Shown one piece after another: positions 1 to 6,623 of a stretch of 6,828 nucleotides of DNA. The notes beneath the pieces are model-generated. The model was not told the origin of the DNA. It saw nothing but the letters and a program-made list of their open reading frames with translations, and ran no database searches. Where the stretch lies: the NCBI GenBank assembly GCA_910577115.1, contig CAJTMC010000091.1, positions 1 through 6,828 on the forward strand, given 5' to 3'. Position 1 is the first letter of the stretch; every line of letters begins with the position of its first letter. Source of the DNA: an uncultured Lachnospiraceae bacterium. GTDB lineage: Bacteria; Bacillota; Clostridia; Lachnospirales; Lachnospiraceae. A program made the translations under genes and the position numbers.

Positions 1-88
1 ACAGTCATTAAGCTAACTCTGAAAAATACTTAATTGTCTGAGGACAATTCACAGTCATTAAGCTAACTCTGAAAAATACTTAATTGTC
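1..88. repeat. 38-bp direct repeat duplicating the gap 3' end
   Basis: Bases 1-38 and 51-88 are identical. The right copy is the genuine gap 3' end (codons 325-333, the stop and seven further bases); the left copy lies downstream of the stop. The 12-bp linker contains AGGACAATT (41-49), the reverse complement of 82-90, so on the gap strand AATTGTC-CTCA-GACAATT (from 32-49) can form a 7-bp hairpin followed by AAGTATTTTT. That makes a weak terminator-like structure, but its stem is AT-rich. The left copy touches the window edge, so further units could lie outside. Confidence 0.9.
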
Positions 89-1059
89 CTTACCATCTGA
101 GATGTGTAGCTGTTCTCATTGTCATACCAAGATACAACCTGTACTAAGTTGTCAGCGCCAACCATTGTCTGTGTTGCATCAAAGATAGAACCGTATGTGC
201 TTCCAACGATGTCAGAAGATACGATCTCATCCTCATTGTAGCCGAATGACTCCGTTGCTGCTGCCTTCATAGCTGCGTTGATTTCTTCCTTTGTTACGGA
301 CTTCTCAACCGTTGCTACCAAGATTGTTGTAGAGCCTGTCGGTGTCGGAACACGCTGTGCAGAACCGATTAACTTGCCATTTAATTCCGGAATAACAAGA
401 CCGATTGCCTTTGCTGCGCCTGTTGAGTTCGGAACGATATTTACTGCGCCTGCGCGGCTTCTTCTTAAATCGCCCTTTCTCTGAGGTCCGTCAAGGATCA
501 TCTGATCGCCTGTATAAGCGTGGATTGTACTCATGATACCAGACTTGATGCCTGCCAAATCATTGAGCGCCTTAGCCATCGGAGCTAAGCAGTTTGTTGT
601 ACAAGATGCAGCAGAGATAATTGTATCTGATGCCTTTAATGTCTCATGGTTTACATTGTAAACGATTGTCGGAAGGTCATTTCCTGCCGGAGCTGAGATA
701 ACAACCTTTCTTGCACCTGCATTAATGTGTGCCTGTGCCTTCTCCTTGCTTGTATAGAAGCCTGAGCACTCCAATACAACATCAACCTTTAACTCACCCC
801 AAGGGCAGTTGTTTGCATCGGGCTCTTTATAGATCTTAAGTGTCTTACCGTCAACAGTGATTGTGTCCTCACCTGCTGAAACTGTATCAGCTAAAGCATA
901 TTTTCCCTGTGAAGAATCATACTTTAACAAGTGTGCCAACATCTTAGGGCTTGTCAAGTCATTGATTGCTACTACTTCGTATCCTTCTGCTCCAAACATC
1001 TGTCTGAACGCAAGACGACCAATACGACCGAAACCATTGATTGCTACTCTTACTGCCAT
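58..1059 (-). CDS. gap: Glyceraldehyde-3-phosphate dehydrogenase, NAD-type
   Basis: A cytoplasmic glycolytic enzyme that oxidises glyceraldehyde-3-phosphate with NAD and phosphate to 1,3-bisphosphoglycerate. The 333-residue product is full length for the family. It opens with the Rossmann motif NGFGRIGR (residues 8-15). Asp34 in AINDL fits the NAD-binding acidic residue. The active-site motif SCTTNCLAP supplies catalytic Cys153, and His180 in STIHAYTGDQ is its expected partner. The conserved C-terminal WYDNENSY is present. The ATG is supported by a perfect AGGAGG (complement of 1068-1073) eight bases upstream and by the usual MAVRVAINGFGR start. It is divergent from the PHP gene across a 377-bp regulatory region. 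The last nine codons, the stop and seven following bases are repeated just downstream (1-38). The identification is essentially certain; assimilation to GapA rather than GapB is inferred from the NAD-type Asp. Confidence 0.98.
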   Translation of the reverse strand: MAVRVAINGFGRIGRLAFRQMFGAEGYEVVAINDLTSPKMLAHLLKYDSSQGKYALADTVSAGEDTITVDGKTLKIYKEPDANNCPWGELKVDVVLECSGFYTSKEKAQAHINAGARKVVISAPAGNDLPTIVYNVNHETLKASDTIISAASCTTNCLAPMAKALNDLAGIKSGIMSTIHAYTGDQMILDGPQRKGDLRRSRAGAVNIVPNSTGAAKAIGLVIPELNGKLIGSAQRVPTPTGSTTILVATVEKSVTKEEINAAMKAAATESFGYNEDEIVSSDIVGSTYGSIFDATQTMVGADNLVQVVSWYDNENSYTSQMVRTIKYFSELA

Positions 1060-1086
1060 GTCATTTTCCTCCTAAAAATAAAATAA

Positions 1087-1114
1087 ATCGTATTTTATTA
1101 TTCTATCTTGTCCA
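1087..1114 (-). promoter_or_regulatory. Candidate proximal promoter of gap
   Basis: On the minus strand TGGACA (complement of 1109-1114) lies 16 bases upstream of TACGAT (complement of 1087-1092). The -35 matches five of six and the -10 four of six. Transcription would start near 1080, immediately upstream of the AGGAGG at 1068-1073, giving a very short leader. This is an alternative or an addition to the distal candidate. Confidence 0.3.
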
Positions 1115-1192
1115 ATTCATCCGCTCTGATACCATAATTGCTACATAATTTATATCAGCTCACGCCATTTCACCGGCAGAGCGGAATGATTG
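1113..1192 (-). promoter_or_regulatory. Imperfect long stem-loop in the gap upstream/leader region
   Basis: Bases 1113-1128 and 1177-1192 form an imperfect inverted repeat: an exact 8-bp block, CCGCTCTG against CAGAGCGG, followed by CAAT/ATTG ends, with a shifted 4-base block between. Inside it a second dyad, CTGATA (1126-1131) with TATCAG (1153-1158), overlaps the outer stem by three bases, so the two pairings partly compete. If gap is transcribed from the distal candidate promoter (1215-1243), all of this lies in the 5' untranslated leader. It matches no riboswitch or T-box that I recognise. Function is unknown. Confidence 0.4.
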
Positions 1193-1219
1193 ACAAAATT
1201 TTATCAACACATTTATATT
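1190..1219 (+). promoter_or_regulatory. Candidate promoter for the PHP-family gene
   Basis: A perfect TTGACA (1190-1195) is followed after 18 bases by TATATT (1214-1219). Transcription would start near 1226, about 210 bases before the PHP start codon. Its -10 box occupies the same bases as the -10 of the distal gap candidate on the other strand, so the two could not be used at once. No experimental support is available. Confidence 0.35.
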
Positions 1220-1243
1220 ACCTAATTATGGCAGAAAATTCAA
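1215..1243 (-). promoter_or_regulatory. Candidate distal promoter of gap
   Basis: On the minus strand TTGAAT (complement of 1238-1243) lies 17 bases upstream of TAATAT (complement of 1215-1220). Each hexamer matches the sigma-A consensus at four of six positions. Transcription would start near 1208, giving a leader of about 150 bases that includes the inverted repeats at 1113-1192. The box quality is modest and the region is AT-rich, so chance matches are possible. Confidence 0.3.
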
Positions 1244-1390
1244 GTCATATTTCAAAAAAAAATGAAAAAGTTATGTAAAATCTTTATAAACCTGATTTTG
1301 TCATGATATCATGTACTATTTTTCCACATTTTATGATACAATGAGCATTGATGCAGCGTACATGCCGCATGTCCCGCATACGATAATAAA

Positions 1391-1410
1391 TGGTTATAAT
1401 TGGTTATAAT
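1391..1410 (+). repeat. Tandem 10-bp repeat carrying two TATAAT boxes
   Basis: TGGTTATAAT occurs twice back to back (1391-1400 and 1401-1410), so two consensus -10 hexamers sit 10 bases apart, 13 bases or more ahead of the PHP ribosome binding site. I find no credible -35 hexamer at 16-18 bases for either, nor a correctly spaced TG extension. They could be alternative start sites for a short-leader PHP transcript, or a chance duplication. Confidence 0.6.
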
Positions 1411-1436
1411 AATGAAATGACAGAGGAGGTCTTTAC

Positions 1437-2252
1437 ATGGCAATTAAAGCAGATTACCACATGCACTCGTCCTTTTCGGGAGACAGCGCTGCCCCAATGG
1501 AAGAAATGGCAAAACGCGCACTTGATTTGGGACTTACCCACATATGCTTTACCGAACACTACGATCCCGATTATGTATATCCTCCCGAAGAGGAAGGAAT
1601 GTTTGAATTGAATACCGATTCCTATTTGTATGAGCTTTTAAAGTGCAAAAATAACTATAACGGACAGTTGGAAATTGCATTTGGCGTGGAGCTTGGCCTC
1701 CAGCCTCATTTAAAAAGGCAGCTTGCAGTGTATGCAAAATCGCATGCATTTGACTTTATCATAGGTTCCTCACACATTTGCAACCGAAAAGATCCCTACT
1801 ATCCCGATTTTTTTGAAGGCAGAAACGAGGACGAGGCACATCACGAATATTTTGCATCTGTTCTGGAATGCGTAAAGACACTCCCCTATTTTGATGTGTA
1901 TGGACATCTTGACTATGTTGTCAGATATGGGCCTACAAAAAATGACGGCTATACTTATCAAAAGCATGCGGATATTTTTGATCAAATCCTTTCGCTTCTC
2001 ATTAATAACGAAAAGGGAATTGAACTCAACACCGGCGGATTCCGCAGCGGTTTGAACCAGCCAAATCCCTGTATTGAAATTCTAAAGCGGTATAAGGAGC
2101 TTGGCGGTGAAATCATTACGGTCGGCTCTGACGCTCACGAGCCGAAGGACATTGCGGCTGATTTTGATAAAGCATGTGATATTTTAAAAGAATGCGGCTT
2201 TTCGTACTACTGTGCATTTCAAAACCGCATTCCCGAATATTTTAAACTGTAA
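1437..2252 (+). CDS. PHP-domain phosphoesterase, HisJ/HisK-type histidinol-phosphatase family
   Basis: A 271-residue protein that is a single PHP domain, the usual length for HisJ-family histidinol-phosphatases. These use a trinuclear metal site to remove phosphate from L-histidinol phosphate, the penultimate step of histidine synthesis. Visible metal ligands, in order: His8 and His10 (DYHMHSSFSGD), Glu40-His41 (FTEHYD), Glu85 (GVELG), His113 (GSSH), His157 (GHLDY), and Asp232 with His234 (GSDAH). All the expected ligands seem present, so it should be active. The ATG follows GAGGAGG (1423-1429) by seven bases. No histidine biosynthesis gene is next to it, so the substrate is inferred from family only; another phosphomonoester is possible. 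It converges on mnmA with no intergenic base between the stop codons. It is cytoplasmic, with no signal peptide. Confidence 0.9.
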   Translation: MAIKADYHMHSSFSGDSAAPMEEMAKRALDLGLTHICFTEHYDPDYVYPPEEEGMFELNTDSYLYELLKCKNNYNGQLEIAFGVELGLQPHLKRQLAVYAKSHAFDFIIGSSHICNRKDPYYPDFFEGRNEDEAHHEYFASVLECVKTLPYFDVYGHLDYVVRYGPTKNDGYTYQKHADIFDQILSLLINNEKGIELNTGGFRSGLNQPNPCIEILKRYKELGGEIITVGSDAHEPKDIAADFDKACDILKECGFSYYCAFQNRIPEYFKL

Positions 2253-3332
2253 TTATCTGATGATTGTGCCGCCGCCGAACACATAATCATTTTGGTAAAA
2301 CACGACAGCCTGTCCGGGTGTTACAGCCCTGACAGGTTCCCTAAACCGGCATTCAATCTGTCCGATTTGATTTTTTTTCATTGTACAAAGCGCACCTGCA
2401 TGGGAATATCGGATTTTTGCCATAACCTCAACCGGTTCGTCAATATCCTCTACCGCCATAAAATTCAAATGCTCACATCGCAGGCTGTCTGTAAACACAT
2501 CTTGATTCGATCCTATGACCACCTCGTTCGTATCCGGTCTGATTTCCGTCACAAACACAGGATAACCCATTGCAAGATTCAGACCTTTTCGTTGTCCGAT
2601 CGTATAATGTATGATTCCTTTGTGCTGTCCCAATATTGTTCCGTCTGCCAACACAAAATTTCCCACAGGCGGGAGCTTCCCTGCCGCCTCACGCTCGACT
2701 ACCGCCGCATAATCATTGTCAGGAACAAAGCAGATATCCTGACTGTCCGGCTTTGATGCCACGTCTAGTCCAAGTTCTGCGGCAATTTCCCGAATCTCCT
2801 GCTTTGTGTAATCTCCAACCGGCATCAGTGTGTGGGACAGCTGCTCCTGTGTCAGTCCGTAAAGCGCATAGGTCTGATCTTTTTCTGCCGTCACCGAATT
2901 TTGAATCACATATCTGCCGTTCGCAAGCTGCTTGATTCTTGCGTAATGGCCTGTGGCAATATAATCTGCGCCAAGCTCCATGCTCCTGCGCAAAAGTGCC
3001 TCCCATTTTACATAGCGGTTGCACAGGATACATGGATTGGGTGTTCTTGCATGAAGATATTCCTCCACGAACGGCTTGATTACACATGCTCTGAATTCTT
3101 CTCTAAAATTCAGCACATAGTATGGAATATCCAACATCTGTGCCACACTGCGCGCGTCGTCGACCGCACTGAGTCCGCAGCAGCCTGCATTTTCTTCAAT
3201 TAACCGTTCCTTGTCATTTTGCCAGATCTGCATTGTCACACCTATGACATCGTAACCCTGTTCTTTTAAAAGGTACGCTGCCACTGATGAATCAACGCCG
3301 CCTGACATTCCCACCACAACTTTTTGCGCCAT
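2253..3332 (-). CDS. mnmA: tRNA-specific 2-thiouridylase MnmA
   Basis: This cytoplasmic ATP-dependent enzyme installs 2-thiouridine at wobble U34 of tRNAs for Lys, Glu and Gln, using sulfur from a cysteine desulfurase relay. The 359-residue product is normal length. The N-terminal PP-loop GMSGGVDSS (residues 8-16) binds ATP. NPCILCN gives Cys101 and Cys104, and SQDICF gives Cys201; Cys104 and Cys201 match the catalytic pair of known MnmA proteins. TGHYARI (127-133) is another family block. In E. coli and B. subtilis as I recall them, the residue equivalent to Cys101 is Asp; the CxxC...C set seen here fits the class proposed to carry an iron-sulfur cluster. A further Cys51-Cys52 pair is present. 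The ATG follows AAAGGA (complement of 3346-3351) at a long 13-base spacing; the standard MAQKVVVGMSGG start still favours it. A strong promoter lies at 3380-3408. Confidence 0.97.
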   Translation of the reverse strand: MAQKVVVGMSGGVDSSVAAYLLKEQGYDVIGVTMQIWQNDKERLIEENAGCCGLSAVDDARSVAQMLDIPYYVLNFREEFRACVIKPFVEEYLHARTPNPCILCNRYVKWEALLRRSMELGADYIATGHYARIKQLANGRYVIQNSVTAEKDQTYALYGLTQEQLSHTLMPVGDYTKQEIREIAAELGLDVASKPDSQDICFVPDNDYAAVVEREAAGKLPPVGNFVLADGTILGQHKGIIHYTIGQRKGLNLAMGYPVFVTEIRPDTNEVVIGSNQDVFTDSLRCEHLNFMAVEDIDEPVEVMAKIRYSHAGALCTMKKNQIGQIECRFREPVRAVTPGQAVVFYQNDYVFGGGTIIR

Positions 3333-3379
3333 ATTGATCTTGATATCCTTTCTGTTTTCCTATCATATTACTAGGTTTT

Positions 3380-3408
3380 ATAATATCATTCCGACGCACC
3401 GCTGTCAA
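3380..3408 (-). promoter_or_regulatory. Strong sigma-A-type promoter of mnmA
   Basis: On the minus strand a perfect TTGACA (complement of 3403-3408) is followed after exactly 17 bases by TATTAT (complement of 3380-3385, five of six matches). Transcription should begin near 3373, about 40 bases before the mnmA ATG. The -35 hexamer lies within overlapping dyads, GACGC (3393-3397) with GCGTC (3412-3416), and GCTG (3401-3404) with CAGC (3410-3413). These might be an operator but may be chance. Confidence 0.65.
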
Positions 3409-3443
3409 TCAGCGTCATTATTTTGCGTACAAAAACTTATATG

Positions 3444-3472
3444 TTCTGAACGGCTGTTTTTTGTCATACAAT
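3444..3472 (+). promoter_or_regulatory. Candidate promoter of the flippase gene
   Basis: TACAAT (3467-3472), a good -10 box, lies 17 bases after TTCTGA (3444-3449), a poor -35 box. Transcription would start near 3479, about 20 bases ahead of the ATG at 3500. If it is used, the upstream in-frame TTG at 3461 would not be in the message, which supports the later start codon. Confidence 0.35.
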
Positions 3473-3499
3473 GTAGAGATAGTCAGACCGGGGTGTATT

Positions 3500-4849
3500 A
3501 TGACACGTAACAGTTTCCGTATCAAAGGTTCTTCCATAAAAAGATTTGCCAAAAGTCCGATTATTATTGGTACCTTCTTTCTTACGTTTTCAGGACTGAT
3601 TACAAAGTTAATCGGCTTTTTTTACCGCATTTTTCTCTCAAGAATTTTTCAGGAGGAAGGACTTGGCATCATCGGACTCGTGTCGCCTGTCATGGTACTT
3701 GCCCATTCTATGTGCTCTGCCGGCATTCAAAACGCCATTACGCGCTATGTTGCGGCATCAAAAGGCGATAAGGAAGGGGAAGGCTTTGGATATCTTTTTG
3801 TCGGAATTTTTCTTTCCATAGCCCTCTCACTCCTTGCAGCGTGGATAGTTTTTTCAAATGCAACTTATATTGCACTTCATATTATCGGCGAAATCCGATG
3901 CGTTCCACTGCTGCGCATCAGTGCGCTGTCTTTTCCGCTCGCGACGGTTCACTGCTGTATTAACGGATATTTTTATGGAAAAAAACGCGCTGCTGTTCCT
4001 GCCATGTCAATGATTGTGGAACAGCTCACGCGTGTATTCTGCGTCTATCTTTTATATCAGCTTTCTTTAAAGCTTGGGGCAAATGTTTCTATTTCCTTTG
4101 TCTGTATCGGTATGCTCGCAGGAGAATTTATATCCGCTGTCTTCTCTTGTATTTTTCTTGCATTTACGCCTTCCAATACTGACAAAATCAAGATGTCTGC
4201 CAATATGTGCAGTAATATTTTATCGCTCGCCTTTCCGATTAGCTTAAACCGCGTTTGCATCAGTCTGATTTCTACCGTCGAAACACTGCAGCTCCCAAAG
4301 CAGCTTGTAAACAGCGGCTTGGCATCGTCCGACGCGTTGTCTGTCTACGGCGTCTTTTCCGGAATGGCATTTCCGCTGATCATGTTTCCAAGCGCCCTCA
4401 CTGGAGCCGTATCATCGCTGCTTCTTCCTTCCGTATCAGAAGCGCAGATTTTAGGAAACGATAAACGCATCAGACGGCTCATCTGTGTCACTGCCGCCTT
4501 CTGTTTTGCTTTAGGTGTCGGCTGCATGATATTCTTTTTCTGTTTTGCAGATTTGCTTGGGAACTATCTGTTTGCAAGTCCCGTAGCCGCCTCACAGATA
4601 CGAGCGCTCTCCTTTGTATGCCCTTTTTTATATATGTCGGGAGCGCTTTGCAGCGTTCTTCATGGTCTTGGAAAAACAGGAATTACGTTTGTTTTTAACG
4701 TATCTTCCATATTGCTGCGTCTTGGCTTTGTCTTTGCGGCAGTACCGATTTGGGGATTTTCCGGATATCTGTATGGAATTTTGTTCAGCCAAATCTTCTT
4801 TGATTTATTAATTATCCTTGCGTTAAAGAAATATATCATATATAATTAG
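3500..4849 (+). CDS. SpoVB/MviN-type polysaccharide or lipid-II flippase (MOP superfamily)
   Basis: An integral membrane protein of 449 residues from the ATG at 3500. It resembles the SpoVB/YtgP/Amj-type polysaccharide biosynthesis exporters of Firmicutes, which flip undecaprenyl-linked precursors across the membrane. About 12 hydrophobic segments are visible, roughly at residues 21-42, 56-80, 98-118, 122-150, 168-190, 196-222, 238-262, 283-310, 327-349, 366-388, 396-416 and 420-440; the family usually has 12-14. The N-terminal block FSGLITKLIGFFYRIFLSR and the following EGLGIIGLVSPV are typical of SpoVB relatives. The short basic N-terminus before the first segment is usual. The frame stays open back to a TTG at 3461, which would add 13 residues, but a candidate -10 box overlaps that stretch. 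The RBS is weak (GGGGTG at 3490-3495). The specific substrate, peptidoglycan precursor or other glycan, cannot be told from sequence. It is alone in its transcription unit. Confidence 0.88.
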   Translation: MTRNSFRIKGSSIKRFAKSPIIIGTFFLTFSGLITKLIGFFYRIFLSRIFQEEGLGIIGLVSPVMVLAHSMCSAGIQNAITRYVAASKGDKEGEGFGYLFVGIFLSIALSLLAAWIVFSNATYIALHIIGEIRCVPLLRISALSFPLATVHCCINGYFYGKKRAAVPAMSMIVEQLTRVFCVYLLYQLSLKLGANVSISFVCIGMLAGEFISAVFSCIFLAFTPSNTDKIKMSANMCSNILSLAFPISLNRVCISLISTVETLQLPKQLVNSGLASSDALSVYGVFSGMAFPLIMFPSALTGAVSSLLLPSVSEAQILGNDKRIRRLICVTAAFCFALGVGCMIFFFCFADLLGNYLFASPVAASQIRALSFVCPFLYMSGALCSVLHGLGKTGITFVFNVSSILLRLGFVFAAVPIWGFSGYLYGILFSQIFFDLLIILALKKYIIYN

Positions 4850-5075
4850 ATTGTTTTTTGGCGAAGCTGCGATAATAAATTCGCGGCGGTGCAAATTTGT
4901 GTATAACCTTGCACACATCAAAGGTTTATGCATTTCGCTGTCAGGGCTTCGCATATTACAGAGCGGTCTCGGAAACTCAATAGCGAATAGGCAGGAAAGG
5001 GTTGATTTTCAGAAATGAGAGGGAAAAGGGATGGATGATTGTGGGGGTTGAGCAGTTCGGAGAGTATAAAGAATA
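4850..5075. other. Non-coding, hairpin-rich intergenic stretch
   Basis: No credible gene is seen here on either strand. Several dyads are packed into the first 110 bases: GCGAAGC (4861-4867) with GCTTCGC (4946-4952); GCGAA (4861-4865) with TTCGC (4880-4884); GTGCAA (4889-4894) with TTGCAC (4909-4914); and AACCTT (4905-4910) with AAGGTT (4921-4926) around a 10-base loop. GCGAA/TTCGC words recur also near 4935 and 4983. No classic flippase terminator with a following T-run stands out. The second half (about 4990-5070) is purine-rich on the plus strand. It may be a dispersed intergenic repeat or remnant; I cannot place it. Confidence 0.5.
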
Positions 5076-5094
5076 AAAATGTGCATGACTTTAA

Positions 5095-5115
5095 AGCCTG
5101 TCGGAAAACAGGGCT
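5095..5115 (-). terminator. Weak hairpin after the transposase gene
   Basis: On the minus strand AGCCCTGT (complement of 5108-5115) and ACAGGCT (complement of 5095-5101) pair with one bulged base around a 6-base loop, starting 28 bases after the transposase stop. It is followed by TTTAAAG, a poor U-tract. It could be a weak terminator or a subterminal structure of the insertion sequence. Confidence 0.3.
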
Positions 5116-5143
5116 GAAAAAGTTCAGAAGCAGGAAACTTGGT

Positions 5144-6616
5144 TTATGCAGCTTCCTGTATGTGCTGTTTATAGCGGGCATCCAGATGGATGCAGATCCC
5201 GATCATGGCTGCCATGAAAGAATAATGCTCCTTTGTGTGTATGAACATGCGGTGCAGGCCGTAATCATTGAGGATGCGGTTGTTGATACGTTCCGTGGCG
5301 GTGCGTTGATTATAAATCTTCTTATAAGTATCTGTGCCGCGGGGAACATCGGTGTAAAGCCGGATATCCCATTCGGGCCGGGTCTTGACGACTCTCCCGT
5401 ATTTGGAACCGGTGCAGGAGTTTTTACATTTGGAACAGTGATCTTTCCCATAGGGGCAGCGCCACATGAGGTAACCGCTGGATCTGTCATAACCGTTAGG
5501 CTTCATGCGCAGTTTTTCCTGACATAAAGGTGTTCCATCTTTGTCAATGGTGATGGTATCAGGAATTGTTTTTGGCCGGCCGCATTTGTCGTTCAGGTCG
5601 ATGAAGGCCCGTATCCCTCTGTAATTAAGGAATCGGTAGGTGGGGTAATTGTCCATTGCAGAATCCAGGCACATATTCTCAATGGAGACTGCCGGCATAT
5701 GTGTTTCCAGCTCATGGAAAGCAACAAGGAAATTGACCGAATCATGTCGCCTTGCGCTGGTAAAACGCAGGAGCAGCGGGATATCTGTCCTGAGCTCAGT
5801 GTTATAACAGGATAGCTGGAACAAAGTGTAGCCGAAGTAATATTTTTCCAGGTCACTGTCCCAGCCCCATGAAGCATCGGGGTCGGGAAAATGCCGCAGG
5901 CATTCCGGCGCACCATCCCTGTGATGCCCGCGTGGGCAGGAATGGGTATGCACGGCGGTGCCGTCTCCGGAAACCGTAAGGTGTTCCCTTGGTATGAGGC
6001 CGGATTCCATGGAAGGCAGGACAGCCGCATGATAGAAGAAGCGCTGCAATCGCCCCTCAAAGTTAAAAGGAATATCCTTCCCGCCTATGAGCCGTTTTAC
6101 GATAGCTTCTGTGATTTTGGGCTTTGTCTCCTGTGCTTTCTGTTTTTTGCCTCTGGGCTTATCCGGCTTTTTGCTGTTCCAGGAAGCCGGAAGCAGTTTG
6201 TCCCGCGCATATAAACCCGTTGGCGGTGCAGTCCAGAGCCTGTCCATGAAGTCAAAATAAGAACCGAGGGGCGGCAGGGAATCCGTAGTGCAGCCGATGA
6301 GGGCGGCAAGGAGGCGGTCGTGTTTGAGCCTGTCCACCCAAAGGGTAAGGGATAGTTTGGTCAAACCTTCTGAATATAGAAGAAAGAAAAGGATAAAAGA
6401 CCTTAAGATTTGTGGCTGGTTTTTAGCAGGCCTGCCAGTGTTGGAGTAAAAGGGCAGAAGGAACTCCATTGCCTTATCGGTATCAAAAAGCCGGAGCTTC
6501 TGCCATGCTTTCCAAAGCTCCGTATGGAGCCGGTTTCTTTCAGAGGAATCGAAATGGACTTTGGATTCGGTGAGAAAGTACTTGTAATCTTGCATGGACT
6601 GCCAGTACTTGATCAT
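5144..6616 (-). CDS. DDE transposase, IS4/IS1182-like
   Basis: A 490-residue transposase that would cut and join element ends. The RNase H-like fold is suggested by Asp218 in TVSGDGT, Asp318 in CLDSAMDN and Glu442 in YNQRTATERINNR. The last block carries the Y-x2-R-x3-E signature (Tyr435, Arg438, Glu442) of IS4-type transposases, although the usual downstream Lys is not evident. The N-terminal part includes PFYSNTGRPAKNQPQILRS (about 55-73), typical of IS1182/IS4-like helix-turn-helix regions. A basic Lys/Pro-rich linker spans 148-168. A cysteine cluster, Cys387, Cys394, Cys397 and Cys401, lies between Asp318 and Glu442 and may bind zinc. The frame is intact, so the protein could be active. 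The ATG follows AAGGAGGT (complement of 6624-6631) by seven bases, and half of that site lies in a hairpin. Exact IS family is uncertain. Confidence 0.9.
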   Translation of the reverse strand: MIKYWQSMQDYKYFLTESKVHFDSSERNRLHTELWKAWQKLRLFDTDKAMEFLLPFYSNTGRPAKNQPQILRSFILFFLLYSEGLTKLSLTLWVDRLKHDRLLAALIGCTTDSLPPLGSYFDFMDRLWTAPPTGLYARDKLLPASWNSKKPDKPRGKKQKAQETKPKITEAIVKRLIGGKDIPFNFEGRLQRFFYHAAVLPSMESGLIPREHLTVSGDGTAVHTHSCPRGHHRDGAPECLRHFPDPDASWGWDSDLEKYYFGYTLFQLSCYNTELRTDIPLLLRFTSARRHDSVNFLVAFHELETHMPAVSIENMCLDSAMDNYPTYRFLNYRGIRAFIDLNDKCGRPKTIPDTITIDKDGTPLCQEKLRMKPNGYDRSSGYLMWRCPYGKDHCSKCKNSCTGSKYGRVVKTRPEWDIRLYTDVPRGTDTYKKIYNQRTATERINNRILNDYGLHRMFIHTKEHYSFMAAMIGICIHLDARYKQHIQEAA

Positions 6617-6623
6617 AAAGTGT

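Noticed and set aside
1..50. Possible CRISPR-like or satellite array at the left edge
   Set aside because: There are just two copies, the repeat is gap coding sequence and the linker is only 12 bases.
2292..2756. A 154-codon plus-strand open frame within mnmA
   Set aside because: Antisense shadow of mnmA with no recognisable domain.
3461..3499. TTG start extending the flippase by 13 residues
   Set aside because: It has no ribosome binding site, overlaps a candidate -10 box, and adds residues without the basic, pre-membrane character of the ATG-started N-terminus.
4918..5181. An 87-codon minus-strand open frame downstream of the transposase
   Set aside because: It overlaps the transposase 3' end in another frame, has low-complexity Phe/Leu/Ser content and no convincing ribosome binding site.
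5039..5527. A 162-codon plus-strand open frame
   Set aside because: It runs antisense through the transposase gene, whose motifs are clear; no family features and no good start signal.
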